Assembly: GCF_028693135.1 (NCBI RefSeq)
Contig: NZ_JAQUVZ010000005.1
Span: 62,001 to 126,000, forward strand
Length of the DNA: 64,000 nt
From: Methanosarcina sp.
GTDB lineage: Archaea; Halobacteriota; Methanosarcinia; Methanosarcinales; Methanosarcinaceae
Direction: 5' to 3'
The notes below the pieces were generated by a model that did no database searches, was not told where the DNA came from, and worked only from the letters and a program-made list of their open reading frames with translations. How positions within the stretch are numbered: position 1 is the first letter of the stretch; each line of letters begins with the position of its first letter. The translations under genes were made by a program, and so were the position numbers. Of the stretch, positions 26,410 to 35,753 are shown piece by piece.

Positions 26410-29091
26410 ATGGTTGACCTCAATGAATCTGAAACGCGGAAAAAGCTCATAAATCCAATGCTTGTTGCTGCAGGGTGGGATATCGTTTCCTACGATAAGA
26501 CTAAAGAGCAAAAGGATTACAATAAATGTGCGATAAAGGAATATCCTACTGAGTCTGGACCAGCAGATTATGCGCTTTGTGTGGGGGGAAAAATCCTCGG
26601 AATCGTTGAGGCAAAGAAGGTAAAGTCTGGTACACAGAGTGTTTTAACGCAGGCTGAAAGATATTCACGCGGACTTCCTGATAATCCATTCAATTTTAAC
26701 GGGTACAGAGTTCCTTTTTTATATTCCACAAACGGAAAAGAGATCCGTCATCATGATGTTCGTCATGCTCTTAGCCGTTCGAGACAAATATCCGGGTTTC
26801 ATACGCATGAGGCTCTGGTTGAGAAGTTAAATTATGACTTTGAAGAGAGAAGTACCAAATTTTTTGATATACCTGATAACACAAGAATGAGACCATATCA
26901 GTGTGAGGCCTGTGATGCTATAGGGCATGCTATTGCTGATCGGAAACGGACAATGCTGGTTGCAATGGCTACCGGAACCGGGAAGACGTTTACGACTGTC
27001 AATCTCATTTACCGTTTAATGAAGGCAGGGGTTGCAAAAAGAGTCCTGTTTCTTGTTGACAGGAGAGCGCTTGCTGCACAGGCTGTCAGGGCTTTTTCAT
27101 CTTTTGAAACCGAGCAGGGGTTGAAATTTGATAAAACCTATGAGGTTTACAGCCAGCGGTTTCAAAGAGGCGACCTGGATGAAAATGAATCTTTTGATTC
27201 AAATTTGATCCCTGAAGTTTACCTCACAGCCCCAAAGCCAGAGCACAGCTTTGTGTACGTGTCCACAATCCAGCGGATGTCCATTAACCTGTTTGGAAAA
27301 GGCTCTGTAATATCATGCAGTGACGAGACAGAGGATGAGGACGCAGGTAAACTCGATATTCCGATACACGCTTTTGACCTTATCATAGCTGACGAATGCC
27401 ACAGGGGTTATTCTGCACAGGAAGTTTCAGTGTGGAGAGACACTCTTGATCATTTTGATGCCATCAAAGTAGGGCTAACGGCCACGCCTGCTGCTCATAC
27501 TTCCGCATACTTTGGAGATCCTGTTTACAAGTACGGTTATGAACAGGCTGTTCGAGATGGATATCTGGTTGATTATGATATTGTTGGAGTGGAATCCGGC
27601 GTCCGCATGAATGGAATATTCCTTCGTGAAGGGGAAATGGTCGGGGTTATAGATTCTGAAACCGGGCAAAGTAAAATAGACATGCTTGAAGACGAACGTG
27701 AGTTCTCAGCTGAGAAGATTGAGAAGGAAATCACAAATATTGATTCTAACAAGAAAATCCTTCAAGAGATCAAACGTTATGCTGAAGAGCATGAAGAAAG
27801 ATACGGACGTTTCCCAAAAACTCTGATTTTTGCCGTGCAGGACCTGGCAAATTCTTCATCTCATGCTGACCAGATAGTTGATCTGGCAAGAGATATCTTT
27901 GGCAGAGGAGATTCGTTCGTCCAGAAGATTACAGGCAAAGTTGACCGTCCTTTGCAAAGAATCAGGGAGTTCAGAAACAGAAAAGAGCCGGGAATTGCAG
28001 TAACTGTTGATCTTCTATCAACTGGGGTTGATGTTCCGGATATTGAATATATTGTGTTTTTGAGATCTGTTAAGTCCCGTATTCTTTTTGAACAGATGAT
28101 TGGACGCGGTACACGCAAAGGGGAACATTATCCAGATAAGTCACATTTTGTTGTTTTTGACTGCTTTGGTGGAACCCTTTTTGATTATTTCAAAGGGGTT
28201 ACCGGTGTGACAGCTGAACCGCCCAAAAAGGAAGTAAAACCTGTAAAAAAGGTTATTGAGGATATCTGGAATAACCGGGACAGGGCTTACAATGTACGTG
28301 TCCTGACAAAACGGCTCAACAGAATTGATAAGGAAATGAGCGGGGAAGCTCGGGACATGTTCAGCGCTTTTGTAGAAAAGGGCGATTTGAACCGTTTTGC
28401 AATCTCGCTTGAAAGGCACCTTTCAGAGGACTTCACAGGAACTATGGAAACCCTGAGGAATCCTGACTTTTTGAATCTGCTTGAGAATTATCCCAGACCA
28501 CCAAAAACCTTCCTTGTGGATTATGCAATAAGGGATGTGATTTCATCCACCTGGATAGTGAGGGATGCTTCAGGTAATGAGTATAAACCGAAAGATTATC
28601 TGAGTATTTTTTCCGAATTTGTAAAAGAGAATTCTGAAAAGATTGCTGCAATCGGTATTCTTCTTGATCGTCCTCAGGACTGGAGTACGGATGCTCTTGG
28701 AGAGTTGAAAGAGAAGCTTGAATCTTCCCAGCAGCGGTTTACTATTGAGAACCTGCAGAGAGCCCATAAGGTAAGTTACAACAAGGCGCTCGTGGATATT
28801 ATTTCGATGATCAAACACGCTGCTCATGAAGAAGAGACACTCTTGACGGCTGAAGAGCGTGTTAGCCTTGCTTTTGACAAAGTAACCGTGGGAAAACATT
28901 TTACACCTGATCAGCATTTATGGCTTGACCGCATCAGGTCGCATTTGATTGCAAACCTCTCTATTGATAAAGAGGACTTTGAATTAATTCCTGTGTTTTC
29001 CGATTACGGTGGATGGAATAAGGCTAACCGTGTTTTTGAAGGCCAGCTTTCAACTTTGATTTCAGAATTTAATAGGGCAGTTGCAGCATGA
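26410..29091 (+). CDS. hsdR: Type I restriction enzyme, motor/nuclease subunit R
   Basis: 893 residues of EcoEI type. The N-terminal PD-(D/E)xK nuclease is visible at PADYALCVGGKILGIVEAKK. The SF2 helicase motor follows: Walker A VAMATGTGKTFT, DEAH-type ADECHRGYS, VGLTATPA, and motif VI FEQMIGRGTRKG. The C-terminal part is the EcoEI_R-like helical domain that docks to the methylase. Its stop overlaps the hsdM start by 4 bases, so R, M and S form one operon. All key residues are present, so the enzyme should cut unmodified DNA. Confidence 0.95.
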   Translation: MVDLNESETRKKLINPMLVAAGWDIVSYDKTKEQKDYNKCAIKEYPTESGPADYALCVGGKILGIVEAKKVKSGTQSVLTQAERYSRGLPDNPFNFNGYRVPFLYSTNGKEIRHHDVRHALSRSRQISGFHTHEALVEKLNYDFEERSTKFFDIPDNTRMRPYQCEACDAIGHAIADRKRTMLVAMATGTGKTFTTVNLIYRLMKAGVAKRVLFLVDRRALAAQAVRAFSSFETEQGLKFDKTYEVYSQRFQRGDLDENESFDSNLIPEVYLTAPKPEHSFVYVSTIQRMSINLFGKGSVISCSDETEDEDAGKLDIPIHAFDLIIADECHRGYSAQEVSVWRDTLDHFDAIKVGLTATPAAHTSAYFGDPVYKYGYEQAVRDGYLVDYDIVGVESGVRMNGIFLREGEMVGVIDSETGQSKIDMLEDEREFSAEKIEKEITNIDSNKKILQEIKRYAEEHEERYGRFPKTLIFAVQDLANSSSHADQIVDLARDIFGRGDSFVQKITGKVDRPLQRIREFRNRKEPGIAVTVDLLSTGVDVPDIEYIVFLRSVKSRILFEQMIGRGTRKGEHYPDKSHFVVFDCFGGTLFDYFKGVTGVTAEPPKKEVKPVKKVIEDIWNNRDRAYNVRVLTKRLNRIDKEMSGEARDMFSAFVEKGDLNRFAISLERHLSEDFTGTMETLRNPDFLNLLENYPRPPKTFLVDYAIRDVISSTWIVRDASGNEYKPKDYLSIFSEFVKENSEKIAAIGILLDRPQDWSTDALGELKEKLESSQQRFTIENLQRAHKVSYNKALVDIISMIKHAAHEEETLLTAEERVSLAFDKVTVGKHFTPDQHLWLDRIRSHLIANLSIDKEDFELIPVFSDYGGWNKANRVFEGQLSTLISEFNRAVAA

Positions 29092-30512
29092 GCGATATTG
29101 TACAGAAATTATGGGGTTTTTGCCATACTTTACGGCATGAAGGTATCGATTACGGAGACTACATCGAACAAATTACATACCTGCTTTTTTTGAAGATGGC
29201 AGATGAGCGGGAAATTGAACTCCCTGACGCCTGCGACTGGCAATCCCTGAAAAAAATGTCAGGAACCGAACTCACAGAGCATTATACCGATTTGCTGAGG
29301 ACGCTTGGAAAAGAAGAGGGTCTCCTTGGCGACATCTTTGCCGGGGCTCTATCTCGTTTTCACAACCCTGTGAGCCTTAAAAAGATCATTACCCTTATCG
29401 ATGAAACCGAATGGACAGGGCTTGATATTGATGTCAAAGCTGAGGCTTTTGAAGGGCTTCTGGAAAAAGCGGCAAGTGAAGGCAAAAAAGGTGCCGGACA
29501 GTACTTTACCCCCAGGATTGTAATCCAGTCAATAGTAAGGTGCACAAAACCCGATCCCCGAAGCCACCGGGATTTTACAATTATAGACCCTGCATGCGGA
29601 ACAGGCGGTTTTCTTGTCTGTGCCTATGAATGGCTGAAAACTATAACCGCAGGCGGAGCCCTTGACCGCGACCTTGCAAAACTCATCCGCTACAGCACCT
29701 ATTTCGGGCAGGAACTTGTGGAACGCCCGCGCAGGCTTGCCCTTATGAACCTCTATCTGCACGGGATTGAACCCGAAATCAAACTCGGAGATTCCATCTA
29801 TGAACTTCCGGAGTCGAAGCGGTTTGATGTGGTGCTTACAAATCCCCCTTTCGGGACAAAAGGCGCAAACCAGGCTCCTGTCCGTGAGGATTTTGTTATC
29901 GAAACCTCAAACAAGCAGCTCAATTTCGTCCAGCACGTCATGACAATCTTAAAACCCGGCGGCAGAGCCGCAATTGTCGTCCCTGACAATGTGCTTTTTG
30001 CCGACCAGGCAGGCGAGGTTTTCAAGGTGCTCTGTGAAGATTGCGATCTCCACACTGTCCTGCGTCTTCCGGACGGCACCTTCACCCCATATTCCCCCGG
30101 CACCAAAACAAACGTGATCTTCTTCACAAAAGGCATCCCCACAGACCACACCTGGGTCTACGACTGCCGGACCAATGTCCCGAAGATCACCAAAAAAGAC
30201 CGCCCACTCACAAAAGAACACTTTGCAGAATTTGAAAAGTGCTTCGGCTCCGACCCCAACGGCAGGGCAAAACGCGACGAAAAAGACTCTCAGGAAGACC
30301 GCTGGCACACCTTCCATATCTCCGAACTCAAAGCCCGTGACTACAAAATCGACTCCCTGAAGTGGCTCCGGGACGATTCCTTAAGCGACACCGACGACCT
30401 GCCCGATCCTGAAGAGCTTGCAGCGGAGGCAATTGATGAGCTTGAAGCGGCGGTGGGTGAACTAAATGCTATTCTTGATTTGATGGGGAATGGGTATGCA
30501 GCAGAAGAGTGA
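29088..30512 (+). CDS. hsdM: Type I DNA adenine methyltransferase subunit M
   Basis: 474 residues. The N-terminal helical domain (LWGFCHTLRHEGIDYGDYIE, YLLFLKMADE) precedes the N6-adenine methylase with SAM-binding motif IDPACGTGGFLV and catalytic NPPFGTKG. Complexed with HsdS it methylates the host recognition site. It overlaps both hsdR and hsdS. Confidence 0.95.
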   Translation: MSDIVQKLWGFCHTLRHEGIDYGDYIEQITYLLFLKMADEREIELPDACDWQSLKKMSGTELTEHYTDLLRTLGKEEGLLGDIFAGALSRFHNPVSLKKIITLIDETEWTGLDIDVKAEAFEGLLEKAASEGKKGAGQYFTPRIVIQSIVRCTKPDPRSHRDFTIIDPACGTGGFLVCAYEWLKTITAGGALDRDLAKLIRYSTYFGQELVERPRRLALMNLYLHGIEPEIKLGDSIYELPESKRFDVVLTNPPFGTKGANQAPVREDFVIETSNKQLNFVQHVMTILKPGGRAAIVVPDNVLFADQAGEVFKVLCEDCDLHTVLRLPDGTFTPYSPGTKTNVIFFTKGIPTDHTWVYDCRTNVPKITKKDRPLTKEHFAEFEKCFGSDPNGRAKRDEKDSQEDRWHTFHISELKARDYKIDSLKWLRDDSLSDTDDLPDPEELAAEAIDELEAAVGELNAILDLMGNGYAAEE

Positions 30513-31917
30513 ACTGCCTGAGGGATGGGGGCTTGTTTCACTTGGAGAGTTGGTTACACCTTCAAAAGAAAAAATAGAACCATCAGAGAATCCCACTTTA
30601 AAATATATTGGATTGGAACATATCGAATCACATAAATGTCAAATAAACGGATATGGGGTTGCCGGAGATATAAAAAGTACAAAAACAGTATTTAGTAGAG
30701 GGGATATTCTCTACGGAAAGCTGCGACCATATTTAAATAAGGTTTGTATACCCGATTTTGAAGGTATTTGTTCAACCGACATTTTGGTATTTAAAGCAAC
30801 TCCAAATCTTGATAATCGTTATTTGATGAGATTTTTATCTACCCCAGAAGTGGTAGATTATGCAAATAACAATTCATCTGGAGTACAATTACCTAGAGTT
30901 AATTTTCAGAAATTATCTAACTGTACCGTTCCTCTTCCTCCACTTGCTGAACAGCATCGCATCGTTTCAGCGATTGAAGCACTTTTCGCCCGTCTGGACG
31001 CAACAAATGAGAAGCTTGACAGGGTGCCGGGAATTTTGAAGAAGTTCAGGCAATCGGTGCTTGCGGCTGCGTGTGATGGAAGATTAACGGAGGCATGGAG
31101 AGAAGAAAATAAACAAAAATTGGGATGCACAGATTTCTTGAATATCTTACCCATTGAAAATTTTGACGCTTATGCGCCAAGCGACTATGATCCAATAATT
31201 CCACAATCGATACCTGAAGAATGGAAGTTGTCTAGATGCCATAATCTCTGTGACAACAATAGAGCAGTGACTTACGGAGTCATAAAACTTGGACAGCCCG
31301 TTGAAGATGGAATTCCAACATTACGCTCATCTGATGTTCGCTGGTTAAAAATCGATAAAAATCACGTTAAGTGTATATCTCCAGAGATTGCATCGAATTA
31401 TTCTCGTACCTTTTTAAAAGGTGGGGAAATTCTAGTAACTGTTCGAGGTACATTAGGAGGAGTTGCTGTTGTTCCCCAAGATATGGCTGGATTTAATATT
31501 TCACGGGAAGTCGCAGTCATTCCATTAATAAGTGGATTAAATAGTCATTTCTTTAGTTACACTATCGCATCCAAATGGAGTCAAAATTGGCTTTCGGAAA
31601 TGACAAAAGGTGTTGCATATACGGGTATCAACATCAAAGATTTGAAAAATTTACCCTTGCCTGTTCCCCCTCTCCCTGAACAACATGAGATAGTCAAGCG
31701 TGTTGATGCCCTCTTTGCCTTTACTGACTCAATTGAAGCAAAAGTTGCAGCGGCAAGAGAAAAAACTGAAAAACTCAGACAATCCATTCTTGCAAAGGTA
31801 TTTTCTGGTGAACTTGTTGAGATAGAGGCTGAGATTGCAAGAAGGGAAGGCAGGGATTATGAGACGGCGAAGGTTTTGATTGAAAAAATAAAAGCAGGGA
31901 AAGGGAAAAAAGAGTAG
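30490..31917 (+). CDS. hsdS: Type I specificity subunit S
   Basis: 475 residues with two target-recognition domains. Each ends in a conserved helical spacer: LPPLAEQHRIVSAIEALFAR with LRQ-like KKFRQSVLAAACDGRLTEAW, and PPLPEQHEIVKRVDALFAFT with KLRQSILAKVFSGELVE. The first recognition domain starts ELPEGWGLVSLGEL, the second IPEEWKLSRCHNL. Two different domains predict a split bipartite site. Start overlaps the end of hsdM by 23 bases. Confidence 0.95.
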   Translation: MGMQQKSELPEGWGLVSLGELVTPSKEKIEPSENPTLKYIGLEHIESHKCQINGYGVAGDIKSTKTVFSRGDILYGKLRPYLNKVCIPDFEGICSTDILVFKATPNLDNRYLMRFLSTPEVVDYANNNSSGVQLPRVNFQKLSNCTVPLPPLAEQHRIVSAIEALFARLDATNEKLDRVPGILKKFRQSVLAAACDGRLTEAWREENKQKLGCTDFLNILPIENFDAYAPSDYDPIIPQSIPEEWKLSRCHNLCDNNRAVTYGVIKLGQPVEDGIPTLRSSDVRWLKIDKNHVKCISPEIASNYSRTFLKGGEILVTVRGTLGGVAVVPQDMAGFNISREVAVIPLISGLNSHFFSYTIASKWSQNWLSEMTKGVAYTGINIKDLKNLPLPVPPLPEQHEIVKRVDALFAFTDSIEAKVAAAREKTEKLRQSILAKVFSGELVEIEAEIARREGRDYETAKVLIEKIKAGKGKKE

Positions 31918-32331
31918 AAAAGATAATATGTGTTCATTGGTCATCGGTTAAGGAATTTTCTTACCTGTATGCTATCGATTTTAGAGCAAAAATTAATCTC
32001 AAATTTTGAACACCGAAACTAAAATCGATACCTTGTTCCAACTTCATACCAATATATGTTTTTGAGAGATTTTGTGGAAATTGGGCAATTTATCATGATT
32101 CCTCTCTTAACCGAAGACGCATGAATATGTGTTTTGTATTCAGTCTCTTTTCTTCTTTTTCAGATAAGAGAAACTACTTCATGGCCGTTCAATTTCTCGG
32201 AATTCAAAAACTATAACTATACAGATTTCCAGATCAAAAATTCAAATTTAAATTATTTGAACAAATTTAAGTAATATTTATCCCACATGAAAGCCATATT
32301 GAGTTCAAAATAAGGATTTTCTTGAATATTT
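31918..32331. other. Intergenic region with nested inverted repeats
   Basis: The perfect 12-bp arms TATCGATTTTAG (31973-31984) and CTAAAATCGATA (32019-32030) lie inside a second pair, TCGGTTAAG (31944) and CTTAACCGA (32106). It could end hsd transcription or be a small inverted-repeat element. No gene. Confidence 0.55.
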
Positions 32332-32343
32332 TTGGTGATTATT

Positions 32344-32985
32344 TTGCAAGTAGACTCATATGAGCCATATCATATAGGCAGTAAATTGAATCCAGCAACA
32401 AATTTTGATATTCTAAAATCCAGATTAAAAGAAAAATTAGGAGCTGCTGGATATTCAACAAAAAGTGAATCTCAGGATGAAGAGAGCTATTTAATCAAGA
32501 ATCCGATAGAGATCTTGGCAACTAAAAAAAATACAAAGATTGAATTCAACAAAATAGCGCAAGCACTCAATGTTATTGGTACAAAGCCAGAAGATGTGTC
32601 AGAAATATTCAAAGAAATTATGAATATGTTAATTGATTTAGAATATGAAATTGAAAATTTGGTTGTAATTTTCGAAGTTCTTGCAACAATTATCGTAAAA
32701 GCAGATGACAAACCTCTTAACGTTCTAAATCAGACTGTGAGCATAGACAGTAACTCGTTTCCTGTTAAAGATGTGCATAACTGGGGTGTAACTGGTATTC
32801 GACTAGGTGGAGAAAATAGTTTGAAGAATACTTTTTTTAGTGTAATGATTGAGCCAAATCCTACAAGCCAAAATACTAAATTTAGAGCAAAACTGCAGTA
32901 TCAATCAAGAGAAATGGAGAATGTGCAAACATTTTTTGAGAGTCTGGATTTGAAGATTATTACTTTGATGAAACAATTAGGATAA
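32344..32985 (+). CDS. Unrecognised protein, first gene of a three-gene cassette
   Basis: About 213 residues, mixed alpha/beta, no membrane helix. The TTG at 32344 was chosen because GGTG lies six bases before it; an earlier TTG (32332) is possible. The middle helix region is KPEDVSEIFKEIMNMLIDLE, and the C-terminal half is beta-rich (VTGIRLGGENSLKNTFFSVM then FRAKLQYQSREMENVQTFF). It is followed after 4 bases by the next gene. I do not recognise the family. Confidence 0.7.
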   Translation: MQVDSYEPYHIGSKLNPATNFDILKSRLKEKLGAAGYSTKSESQDEESYLIKNPIEILATKKNTKIEFNKIAQALNVIGTKPEDVSEIFKEIMNMLIDLEYEIENLVVIFEVLATIIVKADDKPLNVLNQTVSIDSNSFPVKDVHNWGVTGIRLGGENSLKNTFFSVMIEPNPTSQNTKFRAKLQYQSREMENVQTFFESLDLKIITLMKQLG

Positions 32986-32989
32986 GAGC

Positions 32990-33610
32990 ATGTATTCGAC
33001 TGATATTGCAACGAATAATAACTTTCGCAAAAAATCACGCATTAATACTTTAGATGTCGCACAAAATGTTTTCGGCACGTGCTTAACTGAAAGTGCTTCC
33101 ACTTATTCCACAGATTTTACAGAATATAGTCCAATATCTTTCAAAGATGAAATGAAAGAGTATTTATTACCTCTAAAACAATTAATTAGCCTTATAAAGC
33201 CTCACGAGGATCCTAATACTTCTGCTTACGAAAGTTCTACTATATCTAATTCATTAAATTCTGTAAGTGTCAGTCCAGAAATAAAAGAGATAAAGAATAA
33301 ATATTTCAATAGATTTTTGAATGAAATATTGTCTGAAATATATTTCCAGCTAACTAAATTTGAGCAAAAAGATAATGTTGAGATAAGTGTGCAAATCTCT
33401 AGAGACTTAGAAGTTCCAGATTGGAACGAATTTGTTATTACTATAAAATTACTTTCAATGGATTATATAAGTTATGAAAGATTTTTTGAGTTATGGAAAG
33501 AGATAGATGAAAGTGTAAGAGAAAGAATATATTTAATTAGAGATGTGGATAAAGAGGTTCTCGAAAAATACGGAAAACCTGTAATTGTGTTAGAAGAAGC
33601 TGAAAATTAA
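32990..33610 (+). CDS. Unrecognised protein, second gene of the cassette
   Basis: 206 residues. The first 90 are polar and Ser/Thr/Asn rich, probably flexible. The rest is helical and beta mixed (NKYFNRFLNEILSEIYFQLT, then WNEFVITIKLLSMDYISYER). ATG 32990 has GGATAAGAG just before. Gap to the third gene is about 20 bases, so one transcript is expected. Function unknown. Confidence 0.7.
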   Translation: MYSTDIATNNNFRKKSRINTLDVAQNVFGTCLTESASTYSTDFTEYSPISFKDEMKEYLLPLKQLISLIKPHEDPNTSAYESSTISNSLNSVSVSPEIKEIKNKYFNRFLNEILSEIYFQLTKFEQKDNVEISVQISRDLEVPDWNEFVITIKLLSMDYISYERFFELWKEIDESVRERIYLIRDVDKEVLEKYGKPVIVLEEAEN

Positions 33611-33631
33611 ACTTTATCATTCTTGATTTAC

Positions 33632-33988
33632 ATGCCTTTTGATCCCTGCCTTCTCCTGAGTTTGTCCTCTGCATTATCCGAAGATCCAAACTATGAGGAT
33701 GAGTCAAAGTACAGGACGTCCATAAGTCGGGCTTATTATGCAGCTTTTTTAGTTACAAGAAGCTATCTGGAATCTGCAGGTTACAATTTTCCTCCTGATT
33801 CTAATGTGCACAAAAAAGTAATTGACTATATGAAGAACAAAAATTCCTTTATAAGTAATCTCCTTTTTAGTCTAAGAGATAGAAGAAACAATGCAGATTA
33901 TAATCTGGATGCTCAAATTAAAAAAGGGATTACTATTTCTTCAATAAAGTCTGCACAAATGGTAATAGATGAAATTCGTAAATTGTGA
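33632..33988 (+). CDS. HEPN-domain protein (UPF0332-like)
   Basis: About 118 residues, all helical. The first conserved helix SKYRTSISRAYYAAFLVTRS and the later RDRRNNADYNL fit the UPF0332/HEPN group. The classical RNase motif R-x4-6-H is not seen; instead an R-x4-DY pattern ends the motif, as in several family members. HEPN proteins of this kind work in toxin-antitoxin and defence modules. TTG 33623 is an alternative start three codons upstream. No nucleotidyltransferase lies beside it, so the partner may be one of the two genes before it. Confidence 0.75.
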   Translation: MPFDPCLLLSLSSALSEDPNYEDESKYRTSISRAYYAAFLVTRSYLESAGYNFPPDSNVHKKVIDYMKNKNSFISNLLFSLRDRRNNADYNLDAQIKKGITISSIKSAQMVIDEIRKL

Positions 33989-34071
33989 TATTGAAATGAT
34001 TTTTTCCAGATACTTTATCAAGAAAAGCCTCCAAAAAATAGAAAAATAGTTTTACATGGCTTTTATGTATT

Positions 34072-34992
34072 TCAAATATTTAATACTTCCACATTTTCTT
34101 TATGAGCTATATTTCTTGCAATGACTCCACGATGGCACATGTTTATATCTGCTTCAAAACACATTAATGCAACACGGTGGTTTTGGCTTAATTCCACTAT
34201 TTTATCCAGAAGTTTGGGGTTTTCTTTTATTGTGGTTTTCTCGTAGTCCTCAAACAGTTTTTCATAATCTTTGAGGGTAGTAAGGTCTTTTCTTTTTTCT
34301 CCTTCTATCCCAAGTTCGGGGATGTGGAGATATTGAATTCCTGAATTTTCGAGGTAACCTTTAAGCTTATTTTTTGTGAAATTGAACTTCATACTGAAGG
34401 GGTTTTTCCTGACATCTACAAGAATATCTATGGCATTCTGGATTAAGACATTAAGGAAAAAGTCGATGTCTCTTCCTTCATATCCTATAGTGAAGAGGCC
34501 GGGCTCTTGACCAGGTTCTTGTTTTTTCTCTTCTTGAGGGTGAAGAAGTTTACTTTTTACCGTATAATCAGGAAACTTTCGGTATACGTATGCCATAATT
34601 TCTTTATCAGAATCAAACTTCCCAGCAACTCTTTTTATTTTCAGAGTTACCTTCGGGTTCATGCCTTTTAGGAATGTCTTCCCTTTTTCAGTTAATTCAA
34701 ACCGTTTTTCCTGTTCGATAATATAGCCCTCTTTTTGCAGGCTGGAGATATCAGTATAGCATACGTTGGAAAAAGGTCCGTAACTGTAAGGGAAAAAATT
34801 ATAGAATTTTATTAGCTTGTCAATTTTTTCCATATGAGCTAATAAAAAAAGACTCTTCATTATCATGAACCTGGAAGACAAGTCTCGTTCGTGGAGTTTG
34901 TCTATGGTGTAAAGAAGAGCTCTTTGTTTGTGGTTCAGGTTTTTCATTAAATTACCATCAATCTCTTTGTTTATATGCCAGAATATGTTCAT
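34072..34992 (-). CDS. DUF488 protein with N-terminal helical/winged domain
   Basis: 306 residues. Residues 1-105 form a helical domain with FYNFFPYSYGPFSNVCYTDI and an HTH-like segment (LQKEGYIIEQEKRFELTEKG), resembling SocA/Panacea-type domains. From about 165 a DUF488 domain follows: FTIGYEGRDIDFFLNVL, ILVDVRKNPFSMKF, and the C-terminal cysteine motif MCFEADINMCHRGVIA. DUF488 proteins are common in accessory and defence regions and are suspected of base or sugar chemistry; the activity is unknown. ATG 34947 is an alternative start. Confidence 0.75.
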   Translation of the reverse strand: MNIFWHINKEIDGNLMKNLNHKQRALLYTIDKLHERDLSSRFMIMKSLFLLAHMEKIDKLIKFYNFFPYSYGPFSNVCYTDISSLQKEGYIIEQEKRFELTEKGKTFLKGMNPKVTLKIKRVAGKFDSDKEIMAYVYRKFPDYTVKSKLLHPQEEKKQEPGQEPGLFTIGYEGRDIDFFLNVLIQNAIDILVDVRKNPFSMKFNFTKNKLKGYLENSGIQYLHIPELGIEGEKRKDLTTLKDYEKLFEDYEKTTIKENPKLLDKIVELSQNHRVALMCFEADINMCHRGVIARNIAHKENVEVLNI

Positions 34993-35142
34993 TTAACGCT
35001 TTTATAGATAACCTTTTTACTTCAGCAAGTCCGTTTGATTTTTCAGCCCATATTCTCTTCTATATCGGCCATAGCAATTTTAGTTTTTATTAGAAAATGA
35101 GACATATGTCATAGAGCAGAATTTAACAAAATTTAGGGAAAT

Positions 35143-35190
35143 GCCGGTCTCCTTCGTCGGCCGGTGAGAACCCCGGTACCCAAAAAACAA
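35143..35190 (+). repeat. GGCCGGTGAGA repeat, copy 1
   Basis: About 48 bases containing CTCCTTCGTCGGCCGGTGAG followed by AACCCCGGTACCCAAAAAA. Two further copies lie at 35611 and 37066 in the same orientation. Confidence 0.85.
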
Positions 35191-35275
35191 TCCAAAAAAA
35201 CGCACCGATTTCTCCAGTCCACCAGTTACACAACCGCGCCAGCATATTCTTCTTAACGACACTCTTCTCCCCACC

Positions 35276-35427
35276 CCCCTTCAAGCAGCCAGTACCACAA
35301 CGGCACATACCTTATCCTCTTACCATCAACAAGCTCCTCATCAAAAACATCCGATGTGATGATAGTTCCCTCTTTCATCTTGAAGTTCTTCATCCCGACC
35401 AGTAAGCCGTTTATCTCACGTTCCTGC
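35276..35427 (-). pseudogene. C-terminal remnant of a DUF4143-type ATPase
   Basis: The minus strand encodes KQEREINGLLVGMKNFKMKE then GTIITSDVFDEELVDGKRIR then YVPLWYWLLEG. This is the usual ending of archaeal AAA+ ATPases with a DUF4143 domain (..REI..LL.A...F....G.IIT.D.....DG..I...PLW.WLL). Nothing of the ATPase domain remains upstream. Confidence 0.6.
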
Positions 35428-35610
35428 TTACATATCTATCGAGTATAGTCGATAAAATTCGCTGATTTTATCGTGTATAGACGACAAATTTATGGGAGTC
35501 TATTTTGGGAAAAAAATAAAAATCGACCTGTAAAAACGAAGTAGAAAGTTGAAAAAAAGCCTTCGCAGTTTTAGAATTCAATCTCTTTTTCTTTTCAATT
35601 TTACAGGAAA

Positions 35611-35660
35611 GGCTGGCCTCCTTCGTCGGCCGGTGAAAACCTCCGGACCCGAAAAGCAAA
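35611..35660 (+). repeat. GGCCGGTGAGA repeat, copy 2
   Basis: GGCTGGCCTCCTTCGTCGGC continues CGGTGAAAACCTCCGGACCC. It lies about 95 bases before the first HEAT-repeat gene. Confidence 0.85.
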
Positions 35661-35753
35661 ACGAAAAAACCCGGAAACAATATCTTTAATAAAAATCCCG
35701 CTCAACTATAATAAGGAAATAAAAAGGAACACAGGAAATTGTTGGTGGGAATC

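Larger units (their letters stand above)
34993..35753. other. Intergenic region with repeats and a gene remnant
   Basis: It contains two copies of the GC-rich repeat, the DUF4143-like remnant and a hairpin CGATAAAAT/ATTTTATCG at 35450-35473, each described where supported. No intact gene. Confidence 0.6.

Noticed and set aside
35080-35680. Minus-strand frames containing HRPTKE
   Set aside because: They are translations of the GGCCGGTGAGA repeat, not genes.
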